Positions 15,898-23,468 of a DNA stretch of 47,714 nt are shown here, piece by piece. The notes below the pieces were generated by a model. The model saw only the letters and a program-made list of their open reading frames with translations, had not been told where the DNA came from and ran no database searches. The DNA comes from Halocatena pleomorpha. Its GTDB lineage: Archaea > Halobacteriota > Halobacteria > Halobacteriales > Haloarculaceae. The stretch is taken from NCBI RefSeq assembly GCF_003862495.1, contig NZ_RRCH01000007.1, positions 1 to 47,714 of the forward strand, in the 5' to 3' direction. Every line of letters starts with the position of its first letter. Within the stretch, counting starts at the first letter, position 1. A program made the translations under genes and the position numbers.

Positions 15898-18563
15898 CTG
15901 TAGATGAGGATCGTCGCCGCATCCAGTTCGATTACGTCGACTTCCTCGCCGCTCGCAGCGCGCTGTTCGTCGAGGATATCGACCGCATCAGGATCGAGTG
16001 CGACCGAATCGCCATCGACATCAACGGAGATTTCGCCGTTCGTTTCGATCTGTGCCGTCAGTTCGGCGGGATCAGCTGCTTCGAGCGCAGAGACGACAGC
16101 ACCGGCTTGATCCCGGAACTGGGGACCGATCACCGAGTGATCGGGATCAATACCGACAGGAACGAGTTCGACGTTTGGCCGGCCGGATTCGATGTAGACG
16201 GGAGCGTTGACCGCAGAGCTGAGGTCGTAGGTGTCGATTGCGGGCTGTTCCTCGTCACGGTCGACATACAGCTCAATCCGATCTAACTCCGCGTTGAGCG
16301 CCATTCCGGTGTCGGACTTCCAGCCACGGATCGCGCTTGCGACGTTCACGATGAGCCGTCCCCGTTGAGCGGCGTCAGCGTTGAACGTTTGGAGCGACGG
16401 CCACATCTCCGTGTGCACGCTTTCGGTTCCGTCGGGAAGCGTCTGATACGCCTCTTCGGTGAGGAACGGGGCAAACGGGGAGAGCATCCGTAGCGAGGCC
16501 GACAACACGGTGTACAGGGCATGGCGAGCCGCATCCCGTTCACCGGGACGACCCTCATACAGGCGTCCTTTGAGCAGTTCGAGGTAGTCGTCAGCGAGAT
16601 CGTGCCAAATGAATTCCCGCAGTTCGCGCAACGCAGCGTCGAACCGATAGGCGTCCATGTGTGCTTCAACCTGATCAGCGACATCGCTACACCGGATCAG
16701 GATCCACTTGTCGGCGTCGCGGTAGGCCGGATCCTGAATCGATGGGGTGTCCGCGTCAAAATGATTCGACGCGAATTTGGTGATGTTCCACACCTTCGTG
16801 AGAAACCGCGAGGCAGACGTGACTTCTTTCCACTGGAATTGGATATCGGTGCCGGGCTGTCCACCGAGCGCGATCGCCTGACGGAAGGCGTCAGCGGAGT
16901 ACTCCGAAATGACTTCCTTTGGCTCGACGAAGTTCCCTTTCGATTTGCTCATCTTGTTGCCGTCCTCCCCGAACACCATGCCGTTGATCAGTGCACGATC
17001 CCACGGACGTTCGTCTTCGAGCGCAGTAGTCCTGAGAATGGTGTAGAACGCCCACGTCCGGATGATGTCGTGGCCCTGCTCGCGCAACTGAACCGATTCG
17101 AACGATGATTCGGGCCAGTCGGTCACGTACAACGGCGTGATTGAGGAGTCCATCCACGTGTCCATAACGTCGGTCTCTCCCTCCCAGTTTGTGCTACCAC
17201 ACTCCGGACACGAATGATCGGGATCAGTCTCAGTCGGATCGATCGGAAGCGCGCTTTCGTCAGCGGTGTGGACATGGCCACAGTCTTCGCAGAACCACGC
17301 CGGGATGGGCGTCGCAAACACCCGTTGGCGGGAGATAACCCAGTCCCAATCCATCCCTTCGGCCCACTCTTCGAGGCGGGCGTACATGTGCTCGGGGACC
17401 CATTCGATCTCTTGAGCCGTTTCGAGAATCTCCGCTTGGTCGACCCGGACGAACCACTGGTCTTTGCTCAAGATCTCGATCGGTGTGTCACACCGCCAGC
17501 AGATCCCCACCGACTGTTCGGTAGACTCGCGGTCGTTCAAAACGTCCGCCGCCGCAAGAGCCTGTGCGATCTCCTCTTTTGCCTCGCTCACACCGAGTCC
17601 TTCGAACTCACCCGCGCGTTCAGTGAGATGACCGGACTCGGTGATGACCGGTCGAAGATCCAGATCGTGTTCAGCCCACCACGTAACGTCTTGTTTATCA
17701 CCGAACGTACAGACCATCACAGCACCGGTCCCAAACGTGCTATCGACTTCCTCGTCGGCAAACAGTTCGACTTCCTGACCGAACAGTGGCACCTCGAACG
17801 TCTCGCCGATCCGGTCGGCGTAGCGCTCATCGTCGGGGTTGACAGCGATTCCTACACACGCAGCGAGCAGCTCGGGGCGCGTCGTTGCGATCTCGATACC
17901 GTCGCTGTCGCCGGACTGCGTCCGGCTGTTCGAGGAACGTTGGTCCTCGCTGTCGCCGGAGAACGTGAGATAGTACAGTGTTCCGGTTCGGTCGTCGGTT
18001 TCGACTTCGGCGTCAGCGATCGCGGTTTCACAGCGCGGACACCAGTTGACAGGGTGGTCGTCGCGGTAGACGTAGCCGTCGTCGGCCATCCGAACGAACG
18101 AGCGTTGCGTTTCCCCCCAGTATTCGGGATCCATCGTCCGGAACTCGTGGGTCCAGTCCTGCGAGAAGCCGAGATCGAGCATCGTCTCGTACATCGCGTC
18201 GATCTGGGACTCGGTGTGTTCGATACACAGCTCCCGAAACTCCTCGCGGGGAACGTCTGTGCGGTGGATGTCGTGGTTCTCCTCGACTTTCACTTCGGTC
18301 GGAAGCCCGTGGCAGTCCCATCCCTGCGGAAACAACACGTCGTCGCCGCGCAACCGGTGATAGCGGGCAGCAAAATCCATATAACACCAGCCCAGCGCGT
18401 TTCCGATGTGGAAGTTCCCGGTCGGGTAGGGCGGCGGTGTGTCGATCACGTAATCTGGGCGCTCCTCGTCGTCGCGGTACTGGTACACGCCCATCTCCTG
18501 CCACTGCTCGCGCCACTTCTGCTCGATGCTGTCCGGATCGTATTCGTCCTCTATCTCTGTCAT
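15894..18563 (-). CDS. valS: Valyl-tRNA synthetase
   Basis: This class I synthetase of 889 residues charges tRNA-Val. The HIGH signature is HIGN at residues 52-55 ([12 protein letters not shown]), the KMSKS signature is intact at 537-541, and the CP1 editing domain lies between them with [12 protein letters not shown]. Zinc-ribbon-like CxxC pairs occur at WCPRCE, CWRCD and CEDCGH. A 15-codon in-frame insertion sits in the editing-domain approach (near residues 203-218, [20 protein letters not shown]), flanked by direct repeats and made of palindromes. It starts at the first ATG. It is convergent with the upstream-numbered winged-helix gene, and the stop codons overlap. Confidence 0.96.
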   Translation of the reverse strand: MTEIEDEYDPDSIEQKWREQWQEMGVYQYRDDEERPDYVIDTPPPYPTGNFHIGNALGWCYMDFAARYHRLRGDDVLFPQGWDCHGLPTEVKVEENHDIHRTDVPREEFRELCIEHTESQIDAMYETMLDLGFSQDWTHEFRTMDPEYWGETQRSFVRMADDGYVYRDDHPVNWCPRCETAIADAEVETDDRTGTLYYLTFSGDSEDQRSSNSRTQSGDSDGIEIATTRPELLAACVGIAVNPDDERYADRIGETFEVPLFGQEVELFADEEVDSTFGTGAVMVCTFGDKQDVTWWAEHDLDLRPVITESGHLTERAGEFEGLGVSEAKEEIAQALAAADVLNDRESTEQSVGICWRCDTPIEILSKDQWFVRVDQAEILETAQEIEWVPEHMYARLEEWAEGMDWDWVISRQRVFATPIPAWFCEDCGHVHTADESALPIDPTETDPDHSCPECGSTNWEGETDVMDTWMDSSITPLYVTDWPESSFESVQLREQGHDIIRTWAFYTILRTTALEDERPWDRALINGMVFGEDGNKMSKSKGNFVEPKEVISEYSADAFRQAIALGGQPGTDIQFQWKEVTSASRFLTKVWNITKFASNHFDADTPSIQDPAYRDADKWILIRCSDVADQVEAHMDAYRFDAALRELREFIWHDLADDYLELLKGRLYEGRPGERDAARHALYTVLSASLRMLSPFAPFLTEEAYQTLPDGTESVHTEMWPSLQTFNADAAQRGRLIVNVASAIRGWKSDTGMALNAELDRIELYVDRDEEQPAIDTYDLSSAVNAPVYIESGRPNVELVPVGIDPDHSVIGPQFRDQAGAVVSALEAADPAELTAQIETNGEISVDVDGDSVALDPDAVDILDEQRAASGEEVDVIELDAATILIYS
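17902..17960. repeat. In-frame palindromic insertion inside valS
   Basis: A 14-base direct repeat, TCGCTGTCGCCGGA, occurs at 17902-17915 and 17947-17960, exactly 45 bases (15 codons) apart. Between are two hairpins: CCGGAC/GTCCGG at 17911-17925 and CGAGGA/TCCTCG at 17931-17949, joined by CTGTT. The encoded residues (Ser/Asp/Arg/Gln-rich) are not part of the conserved synthetase core. Layout and spacers resemble the array at 42268-42399. Confidence 0.6.
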
Positions 18564-18730
18564 AGCTTACGGAGTGGTCGACGGTCGTGCCAACTGAGAA
18601 GAGTTGTGACTCCGATGTGCGCGTTCCGGTTGCGACACTCACACACGTACTACCGGCGACCAACGCATACCCGTCCGTTGTGTGGTTGTGCGTATAAACG
18701 TGTTCCTCCGACGTGGGTTTGTTGGGAATG

Positions 18731-19150
18731 TCAAGCCGGATCCTCACGGAACCGCTCGATCGCAACAGTCGTAATATCATCATAATCGTCATCTGCGCCC
18801 ACGAGAAGCGTTCCGTCAACGGCTTCAGCAGTTGCCAACGCAAACGAATCACCCAAGGAAGGATTGTATTCGATGACATACTCGGCAGCGTTATCCCAGA
18901 GTGCCTCGATATTAACCGGTGTCAGTCCGAGATCAAGAAGCCAGTCAAGATATTCATCAGCCACGTTCCGATCGTATTTTCGCGCGATAATGTAGCGGAT
19001 TTCGGTGAGATTCACCCGACTGATATACCCGGTGGCGTTCTCTGCGGTAATAGCGTTCAGGTACTCTTCGACCGACTCACTTCCGGGTTCGTCGTCAGCG
19101 TGAGCAACAATCGGTTCTATGTCAAAAACGACACGATCGGGGACCGACAT
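18731..19150 (-). CDS. PIN-domain ribonuclease toxin (VapC type)
   Basis: This 139-residue PIN-domain protein is predicted to be a metal-dependent RNase. The acidic active-site residues can be placed at D10 (VVFDIEP), E50 (NLTEIRY), D101 (LGDSFALATA) and D120 (GADDDY). It begins directly after the stop codon of the AbrB-type gene (TGA followed by ATG with no gap), the typical antitoxin-toxin order. Targets of archaeal VapC proteins are usually tRNA or rRNA; the target here is unknown. Confidence 0.85.
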   Translation of the reverse strand: MSVPDRVVFDIEPIVAHADDEPGSESVEEYLNAITAENATGYISRVNLTEIRYIIARKYDRNVADEYLDWLLDLGLTPVNIEALWDNAAEYVIEYNPSLGDSFALATAEAVDGTLLVGADDDYDDITTVAIERFREDPA

Positions 19151-19456
19151 TCACTTCTCCAACGATGGATGATCATCCCGGTCTTGCTTTTCCCGCTCGC
19201 GCTTCTCCTGGAGAAGTTGCGTTGCGGGTTTGTCGGTCGTCGCCTCGCCGTGTTCTTTTGCGAAACCTCGCATCTCACACGGGGAGCGAACGTGCTCAAC
19301 CACAACCGCACCCTCTTCTGTTTCACGAAACAGGACCTTTCCCGGAGTGTCGATACCGAGCTTCTCACGGAACGGCTTTGGAATCGTTGCTTGTCCGTGT
19401 TTGGTTACAGAGACAACTCTTTTCTCTGAATTAGTGTCTGGTTTCGAGCCACTCAT
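19151..19456 (-). CDS. AbrB/SpoVT-type antitoxin (VapB type)
   Basis: This 101-residue protein has an N-terminal swapped-hairpin AbrB domain: VVSVTKHGQATIPKPFREKLGI then GKVLFRETEEGAVVVE. The charged C-terminal tail (QEKREREKQDRDDHP) would wrap the toxin. It is the first gene of the pair and likely autorepresses the operon. The upstream region holds AT-rich TATA candidates around 19478-19510. It is divergent from gnd. Confidence 0.82.
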   Translation of the reverse strand: MSGSKPDTNSEKRVVSVTKHGQATIPKPFREKLGIDTPGKVLFRETEEGAVVVEHVRSPCEMRGFAKEHGEATTDKPATQLLQEKREREKQDRDDHPSLEK

Positions 19457-19616
19457 TATTCATAACTTCGGCTCAATCATACATAACCCCCTCCCCCGAT
19501 ATTTATAAGATGAAAGAGACATAGTGGTCTTCACAGTATCCGGAATACGACAAACTCCATCGAGAGCTGTTCCACCGAATCACAACACACACCGTCATGA
19601 CCGTCGAACGCCGTGT

Positions 19617-20510
19617 ATGCAACTCGGAGTCGTTGGTCTCGGACGGATGGGGCAGATTGTCGTCGATCGCGTTCTGGCTGCTGGTCACGACGTGGTGGCG
19701 TTCGATGTCGATGAGGCAGCAGTGGCAGAAGCGGCCGACGTAGGCGCACAGCCGGCCGATTCGCTCAGTGATCTCGTCGAGCAGTTGGGCGATGAAAAGC
19801 GAATCTGGCTCATGGTTCCCGCGGGCGAGGCGATCGATGCCGCGCTATCCGATCTCGAACCGCAACTCGGTGAGGAGGCTATCGTGATCGATGGCGGCAA
19901 CTCCCATTTCGAGGCGTCGGTTCGACGGAGTCGGGAGACGAGCGCCGCGTATCTCGACTGTGGAACGAGCGGCGGACCGGCCGGTGCGAAGCTGGGCTTT
20001 TCGCTGATGATCGGCGGTCCCGAATGGGCCTACGAGGCGTGCGTGCCGGTGTTCGACGCGGTCGCCACCGGACCGGACGGACACGCGCGGATGGGACCGT
20101 CGGGAGCTGGACATTACGTGAAGATGGTTCACAACGGGATCGAATACGCGCTGATGCAGGCCTACGGCGAGGGGTTCGAACTGCTCGCAAACGGACGGTA
20201 CGATCTCGATCTCGAATCGGTGGCCCAGACGTGGAATAATGGGGCTGTCATCCGGTCGTGGCTGCTCGAACTGTGTGAGGAGGCCTTCGCGGAGGAAGGT
20301 AACGATCTCGGGAACGTAGCTGACTACGTGGCTGGCGGCTCGACGGGGACATGGACCGTTGAAGAGGCGCTCACACAGGAGGTGCCGGTGCCACTCATCT
20401 ACACCGCGCTGTCCGAACGGTTCGGCAGCCGGTCAGATCGGTTCTCGCGGCGACTCGCAAACCGGCTCCGATACGGGTTCGGACGCCACGAGGTAGCGCG
20501 CACGGAGTGA
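19617..20510 (+). CDS. gnd: 6-phosphogluconate dehydrogenase (decarboxylating, short archaeal type)
   Basis: The 297-residue enzyme oxidatively decarboxylates 6-phosphogluconate to ribulose 5-phosphate. The nucleotide-binding GLGRMG is at the N-terminus. Substrate motifs are DGGNSHFE, GTSGGPAGAKLG (the Ser-Gly-Gly catalytic loop) and KMVHNGIEYALMQAYGE (catalytic lysine and asparagine). The length fits the short GntZ-like form used by haloarchaea. The start at 19617 places the Rossmann motif properly; upstream in-frame residues are not conserved-looking. Confidence 0.93.
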   Translation: MQLGVVGLGRMGQIVVDRVLAAGHDVVAFDVDEAAVAEAADVGAQPADSLSDLVEQLGDEKRIWLMVPAGEAIDAALSDLEPQLGEEAIVIDGGNSHFEASVRRSRETSAAYLDCGTSGGPAGAKLGFSLMIGGPEWAYEACVPVFDAVATGPDGHARMGPSGAGHYVKMVHNGIEYALMQAYGEGFELLANGRYDLDLESVAQTWNNGAVIRSWLLELCEEAFAEEGNDLGNVADYVAGGSTGTWTVEEALTQEVPVPLIYTALSERFGSRSDRFSRRLANRLRYGFGRHEVARTE

Positions 20511-20635
20511 CTACCCTCTGTGGACGAATGAGTGACAGTCACTATCCGAAGTTACACGGTCAGTCGCAGAAGCGGAGCAGTCGCGGAGCGGTCGCGGAGG
20601 CGGGGCGGTGCAGTCGCGGAGGATAAGACGTAGCA

Positions 20636-20661
20636 CCGCGAGCTTCGCTCGCGGCTTTTTT
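20636..20661 (+). terminator. Hairpin plus T-run terminator
   Basis: An 8 bp stem (CCGCGAGC, loop TTC, GCTCGCGG) at 20636-20654 is followed by C and six Ts. It suits termination of rightward transcripts such as gnd, although it also belongs to a repeated element. Confidence 0.5.
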
Positions 20662-20669
20662 AGTTCAGG

Positions 20670-20712
20670 TTTTTTACGGAAGGGTGCGTCCCACGCACCC
20701 TTCCGTAAAAAA
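20670..20712. terminator. Perfect 20 bp hairpin, bidirectional terminator candidate
   Basis: The left arm 20670-20689 and right arm 20693-20712 pair perfectly over 20 bases around a CCC loop. The outer six pairs are T:A, so either strand ends in a U-run. It sits between convergent gnd and tRNA-Arg, 11 bases past the 3' end of the tRNA. Confidence 0.6.
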
Positions 20713-20723
20713 AGTGGGTGTAC

Positions 20724-20795
20724 GAGCCCGACGGGATTTGAACCCGCGACGTCTTGGTCCGGAACCAAGAACTCTGTCCACTGAGCTACAGGCTC
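20724..20795 (-). tRNA. tRNA-Arg (anticodon CCG)
   Basis: Read on the minus strand, the 72-base sequence folds as a full cloverleaf. The acceptor stem is GAGCCTG with CGGGCTC. The D-arm contains GCTCAGTGGACAGAG, the anticodon arm is CTTGG-TTCCGGA-CCAAG with anticodon CCG, and the T-arm is GCGGG-TTCAAAT-CCCGT-like. CCA is not encoded. It decodes CGG. Confidence 0.95.
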
Positions 20796-20819
20796 ACATC
20801 GTACGATTTTCGATGGGTG

Positions 20820-20829
20820 GATATAACAG
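20820..20829 (-). promoter_or_regulatory. TATA-like box of tRNA-Arg
   Basis: On the minus strand CTGTTATATC lies about 25-34 bases upstream of the tRNA 5' end, the expected place for an archaeal TATA box. Confidence 0.55.
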
Positions 20830-20858
20830 TTTTGAGTCGTTGATCCTCTGCCGGAGGA

Positions 20859-21449
20859 CTACGGCGATTCGCCGGTTTCGAGGCTGAGGTCAGCAGTCGG
20901 ATAGGCAACACAAGTGAGAGTGTATCCGTCGGAGAGTTCGGCTTCACCGAGCATCTGGTTGGTGTGGTGTTCGACGTACTCCTCGGCGTGGCCGTTCGTG
21001 ATGTGACCACCACAGGAGATACACTGGCCTTCACGGCACGCGTAGGGGAGATCCCATCCCTCCTCTTCGCCGGCTTCGAGGAGTGTGGTGTTCTCTTTGA
21101 CTTCGATTGTCTGTCCCTCTTTGACGAATTCGACTTCGTACACGTCGGCCTCGTCGTCGGGGATCGCGGACGGATCGTCGTCGGCTCCGGCGGCTTCGCC
21201 GCCCTCTTCGAGTTCCCCTTCGGCTGCGGTCTCACCGGCGACGGCTGCCCCGACCCCGGCTGCCCCTCCACCGATCGATCGATTCATCGGCTCGGGAAAT
21301 GCCGTTTCGGGCACGGTGGCAGCGCGGTGTTCGAGCACCTCGTCTGAGATGTCCTCCTGGGGTCGCCACCCGGTTCCTTTCGAGAAATGGAGCACGACCA
21401 TGATGAGCGTAAACGTGATCCCCACCCCGAGACCCAGTGTGTCTACCAT
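20859..21449 (-). CDS. Membrane-anchored 2Fe-2S ferredoxin
   Basis: The 196-residue protein begins with a single transmembrane helix (about residues 4-22), then an Ala/Glu/Gly-rich linker (about 55-98) and a plant-type [2Fe-2S] ferredoxin domain. Cluster cysteines are C138, C143 and C146 (CREGQCISC) and C180 (LTCVAYP), with the family block LLEAGEEEGWDLPYAC before them. HHTNQMLGEAELSDGYTLTC is typical of haloarchaeal ferredoxins. It probably shuttles electrons at the membrane; the partner is not in this window. The start at 21449 includes the anchor. Confidence 0.88.
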   Translation of the reverse strand: MVDTLGLGVGITFTLIMVVLHFSKGTGWRPQEDISDEVLEHRAATVPETAFPEPMNRSIGGGAAGVGAAVAGETAAEGELEEGGEAAGADDDPSAIPDDEADVYEVEFVKEGQTIEVKENTTLLEAGEEEGWDLPYACREGQCISCGGHITNGHAEEYVEHHTNQMLGEAELSDGYTLTCVAYPTADLSLETGESP

Positions 21450-21490
21450 GACGGTCGGTTAGAAGCAAGCGTTTAACAGCGTTGTGATTC

Positions 21491-21639
21491 CGCACCCCCA
21501 CCTTTTTTCGCTCGGGTGGCTGCGCCCCCCCTCGCGGAAAAAGATGGGGCAAAAAAGCCGCGAGCAAAGCTCGCGGTGCTGCGGGTTCATACCGCCTCCG
21601 CGACTGCACCGCCCCGCGACTGCTCCGCCTTCGCTGCAA
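21491..21639 (-). repeat. GC-rich repeat element, copy B (minus orientation)
   Basis: Read on the minus strand this copy repeats the plan of copy A (20561-20722): GGCGGAGCAGTCGCGG, GGGCGGTGCAGTCGCGGAGG, then AGCACCGCGAGC with a TTT loop and GCTCGCGGCTTTTTT. A Pu/Py-biased imperfect hairpin follows, flanked by T and A runs and ending GGTGGGGGTG. It is 120 bases upstream of the ferredoxin ATG. Confidence 0.6.
21551..21576 (-). terminator. Hairpin plus T-run within repeat copy B
   Basis: CCGCGAGC and GCTCGCGG (21558-21576, loop AAA on the plus strand) are followed on the minus strand by C and six Ts. No gene ends just upstream on that strand, so the terminator-like form may simply be part of the repeat. 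Confidence 0.4.
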
Positions 21640-21678
21640 CAGTAGTGCCGTGCAGTTTTGCGGCGCTGTATCCCCATC

Positions 21679-21684
21679 TATTTA
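21679..21684 (+). promoter_or_regulatory. TATA-like box of the MaoC gene
   Basis: TATTTA ends 26 bases before the ATG at 21711, consistent with a leaderless transcript. Confidence 0.5.
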
Positions 21685-21710
21685 GCCCGCTCGGCCGATG
21701 AATTCGGGAT

Positions 21711-22169
21711 ATGGTCGGACGCTACTACGAGGAATATGAGATCGGTGAAACGATCGAACACGAGAAACGACGAACGATCAGTGAAAGTGATAACCAACGG
21801 TTCTGTGACATGACCATGAACCAGCAGCCATTGCATCTCGATCAAGCGTTCGCGGACGAAACACAGTTCGGACGGCAGTTGGTCAACGGCCTGTACACCA
21901 TGTCGCTGGCCGTCGGACTGTCTATTCCCGACACCACGGACGGAACCATCGTCGCTAACCTCTCCTATGACAACGTCGAGCATCCCAATCCGGTGTTTCA
22001 CGGGGACACGCTCCGCGCACAATCAACGGTGACGGACAAACGCGAAACCTCCGATGGGGAACGCGGCGTCGTCACCATGCACGTCGAGGCGTTCACGATC
22101 AACGGCGAAGCGGAAACGCTCGTTTGCGAATTCGATCGGACTGCACTTTCGTTGAAAAAACAGCAGTAA
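21711..22169 (+). CDS. MaoC-like (R)-specific enoyl-CoA hydratase family protein
   Basis: This 152-residue single hot-dog domain belongs to the MaoC dehydratase family. The hydratase-2 type motif is seen as NQQPLHLDQAFAD...FGRQLVNGLYT: the Asp/His-like pair lies in the PLHLD segment, with the following FG and VNG blocks. Such enzymes hydrate 2-enoyl-CoA to (R)-3-hydroxyacyl-CoA, for example feeding polyhydroxyalkanoate synthesis. The substrate is not determined here. It lies alone between two opposite or unrelated genes. Confidence 0.82.
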   Translation: MVGRYYEEYEIGETIEHEKRRTISESDNQRFCDMTMNQQPLHLDQAFADETQFGRQLVNGLYTMSLAVGLSIPDTTDGTIVANLSYDNVEHPNPVFHGDTLRAQSTVTDKRETSDGERGVVTMHVEAFTINGEAETLVCEFDRTALSLKKQQ

Positions 22170-22280
22170 CACGAGCCAGACGCGGAAATTATATTTCTGA
22201 GCATCAGAATGTGCCGAGTTGAGCGGCGGTACCCTGCGGTGATCAGACAGCCAACCCACCCAACAGTTATCAGCCGTGGT

Positions 22281-22886
22281 ATGAGTATCGAACACATGGA
22301 CGCGCCATCAGCGGATGAGTTCGAATGGTTGACGCTCGATGAGGATGAGGAGTTGTTATGGGGTGACACGCCACATCGACTCAGTTTGCTGCTATCGATC
22401 GGCGTCGGACTCCCGTTGTGTTTGGTGATCGTTGGAATCCCACTCGTGATTTCGTCGTATCTGCACCACACGAACACGAACTACGTGATCACGACCACAG
22501 CCGTATACAAAAAGCGGGGAATCTTTTCACGGAGCGTCAAACGGGTCGAGTTCGACAAAGTCCAAAACACCTCCTACCAGCAGTCGATGATGGGATCGTA
22601 TTTCGGCTACGGAACGGTCGAGATCGCCACTGCCGGCACCGGTGGGGTCGAGATGCGGTTTCGAAACGTCGCGTCGCCCCGAGCGGTACAAGCGAGGATC
22701 AACGAGCGCAGCGCGGAGACAGAGAATGGAGCGAATGGAGAGGACGCCGAGGCAGTCCTTGATGAGATTCTCGCGGAACTACAAGCGATCCATCAGACGA
22801 TCGATGAATCTGCTGACACGGCGAACCCAGAACGCGACGGGATGAATGCGGAACCGACAGCCAGCGAAGCCGAGGAGCCGTCATGA
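22281..22886 (+). CDS. PH-domain (YdbT/bPH2-like) membrane protein 1
   Basis: This 201-residue protein has two closely spaced transmembrane segments (about residues 33-56). A bacterial-type PH domain follows: NYVITTTAVYKKRGIFSRSV, then KVQNTSYQQSMMGSYFGYGTVEI and an acidic, probably coiled C-terminal tail. The DUF304/bPH2 family has no assigned biochemical activity. The start at 22281 (MSIEHMD) avoids a basic leader that overlaps the promoter. The stop overlaps the ATG of the next gene (ATGA), so the two are coupled and probably act together. Confidence 0.8.
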   Translation: MSIEHMDAPSADEFEWLTLDEDEELLWGDTPHRLSLLLSIGVGLPLCLVIVGIPLVISSYLHHTNTNYVITTTAVYKKRGIFSRSVKRVEFDKVQNTSYQQSMMGSYFGYGTVEIATAGTGGVEMRFRNVASPRAVQARINERSAETENGANGEDAEAVLDEILAELQAIHQTIDESADTANPERDGMNAEPTASEAEEPS

Positions 22887-23461
22887 GTTCCGTCTCTGCG
22901 CTCTCACTCGACGCCGAGGAAACGGTGCATTGGACCGATCATCCTCGACTGATGCTCATCGTGCCCGACACCATGGTCGGAATAATGCTGGTGGTTGTCG
23001 GGATCACGGTGGTCCTCGTTCCGGAGATCGTAACCCCGGTTCTGTCCGAGGAGATCACGCCGTGGTTTGGAGTGCTTGTGCTCCCCGGTATCGCCCTCCC
23101 GGCGTGGTCGTATCTGGTCGTCGTGAATACGGTGTTCGTGATCACCGACCGAGCGCTGTACGTAAAACGGGGTGTCTTCAGCAAGCGCGTCGACCGAATC
23201 AGACACAGCCGTGTCCAAAACAGTTCATTCTCGCAAGGATATCAGGAGAAAATACTCGGCTACGGAACGGTGTCGGTCGACACGGCCGGCGTTTCGGCTG
23301 CGATCCGATTTTACGACATCGACAATCCGGAATCCGTTCGCGAACGCATCGACGCACACGCCTCTGAGGCGAGCGAAACGGAAATTCCAGGGAGTATCGA
23401 ACAGTGGAACGCGGTCCTCGAAGAAGTACAAGCACTCAGAGCAGCACTCGAATCGAACTGA
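22883..23461 (+). CDS. PH-domain (YdbT/bPH2-like) membrane protein 2
   Basis: The 192-residue paralogue of the preceding gene has two transmembrane helices (about residues 25-46 and 55-80) and a bPH2 domain: VFVITDRALYVKRGVFSKRV, RVQNSSFSQGYQEKILGYGTVSV. It ends with a helical segment LEEVQALRAALESN matching the tail of protein 1, which suggests pairing through these helices. In bacteria such genes also occur in tandem. The function is unknown. Confidence 0.8.
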   Translation: MSSVSALSLDAEETVHWTDHPRLMLIVPDTMVGIMLVVVGITVVLVPEIVTPVLSEEITPWFGVLVLPGIALPAWSYLVVVNTVFVITDRALYVKRGVFSKRVDRIRHSRVQNSSFSQGYQEKILGYGTVSVDTAGVSAAIRFYDIDNPESVRERIDAHASEASETEIPGSIEQWNAVLEEVQALRAALESN

Positions 23462-23468
23462 GCGGAAC

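Larger units (their letters stand above)
20561..20722 (+). repeat. GC-rich repeat element, copy A (plus orientation)
   Basis: The copy contains repeated GTCGCGGAG-type words, the block GGGGCGGTGCAGTCGCGGAGG, a CCGCGAGC/GCTCGCGG hairpin followed by six Ts, about eight further bases, and a T-flanked hairpin ending in a run of As and GTGGG. The same order is found in reverse orientation at 21491-21639. Together the two enclose tRNA-Arg and the ferredoxin gene. Confidence 0.6.

Noticed and set aside
17214-18785. 523-residue plus-strand frame opposite valS
   Set aside because: A mirror of GC-rich codon bias on the antisense strand; valS on the other strand has all synthetase motifs.
20511-20768. 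85-residue minus-strand frame sharing KKPRAKLAVLR with another at 21516-21701
   Set aside because: The shared peptide comes from the two inverted copies of a non-coding GC-rich repeat, and one frame overlaps the tRNA; neither is a gene.
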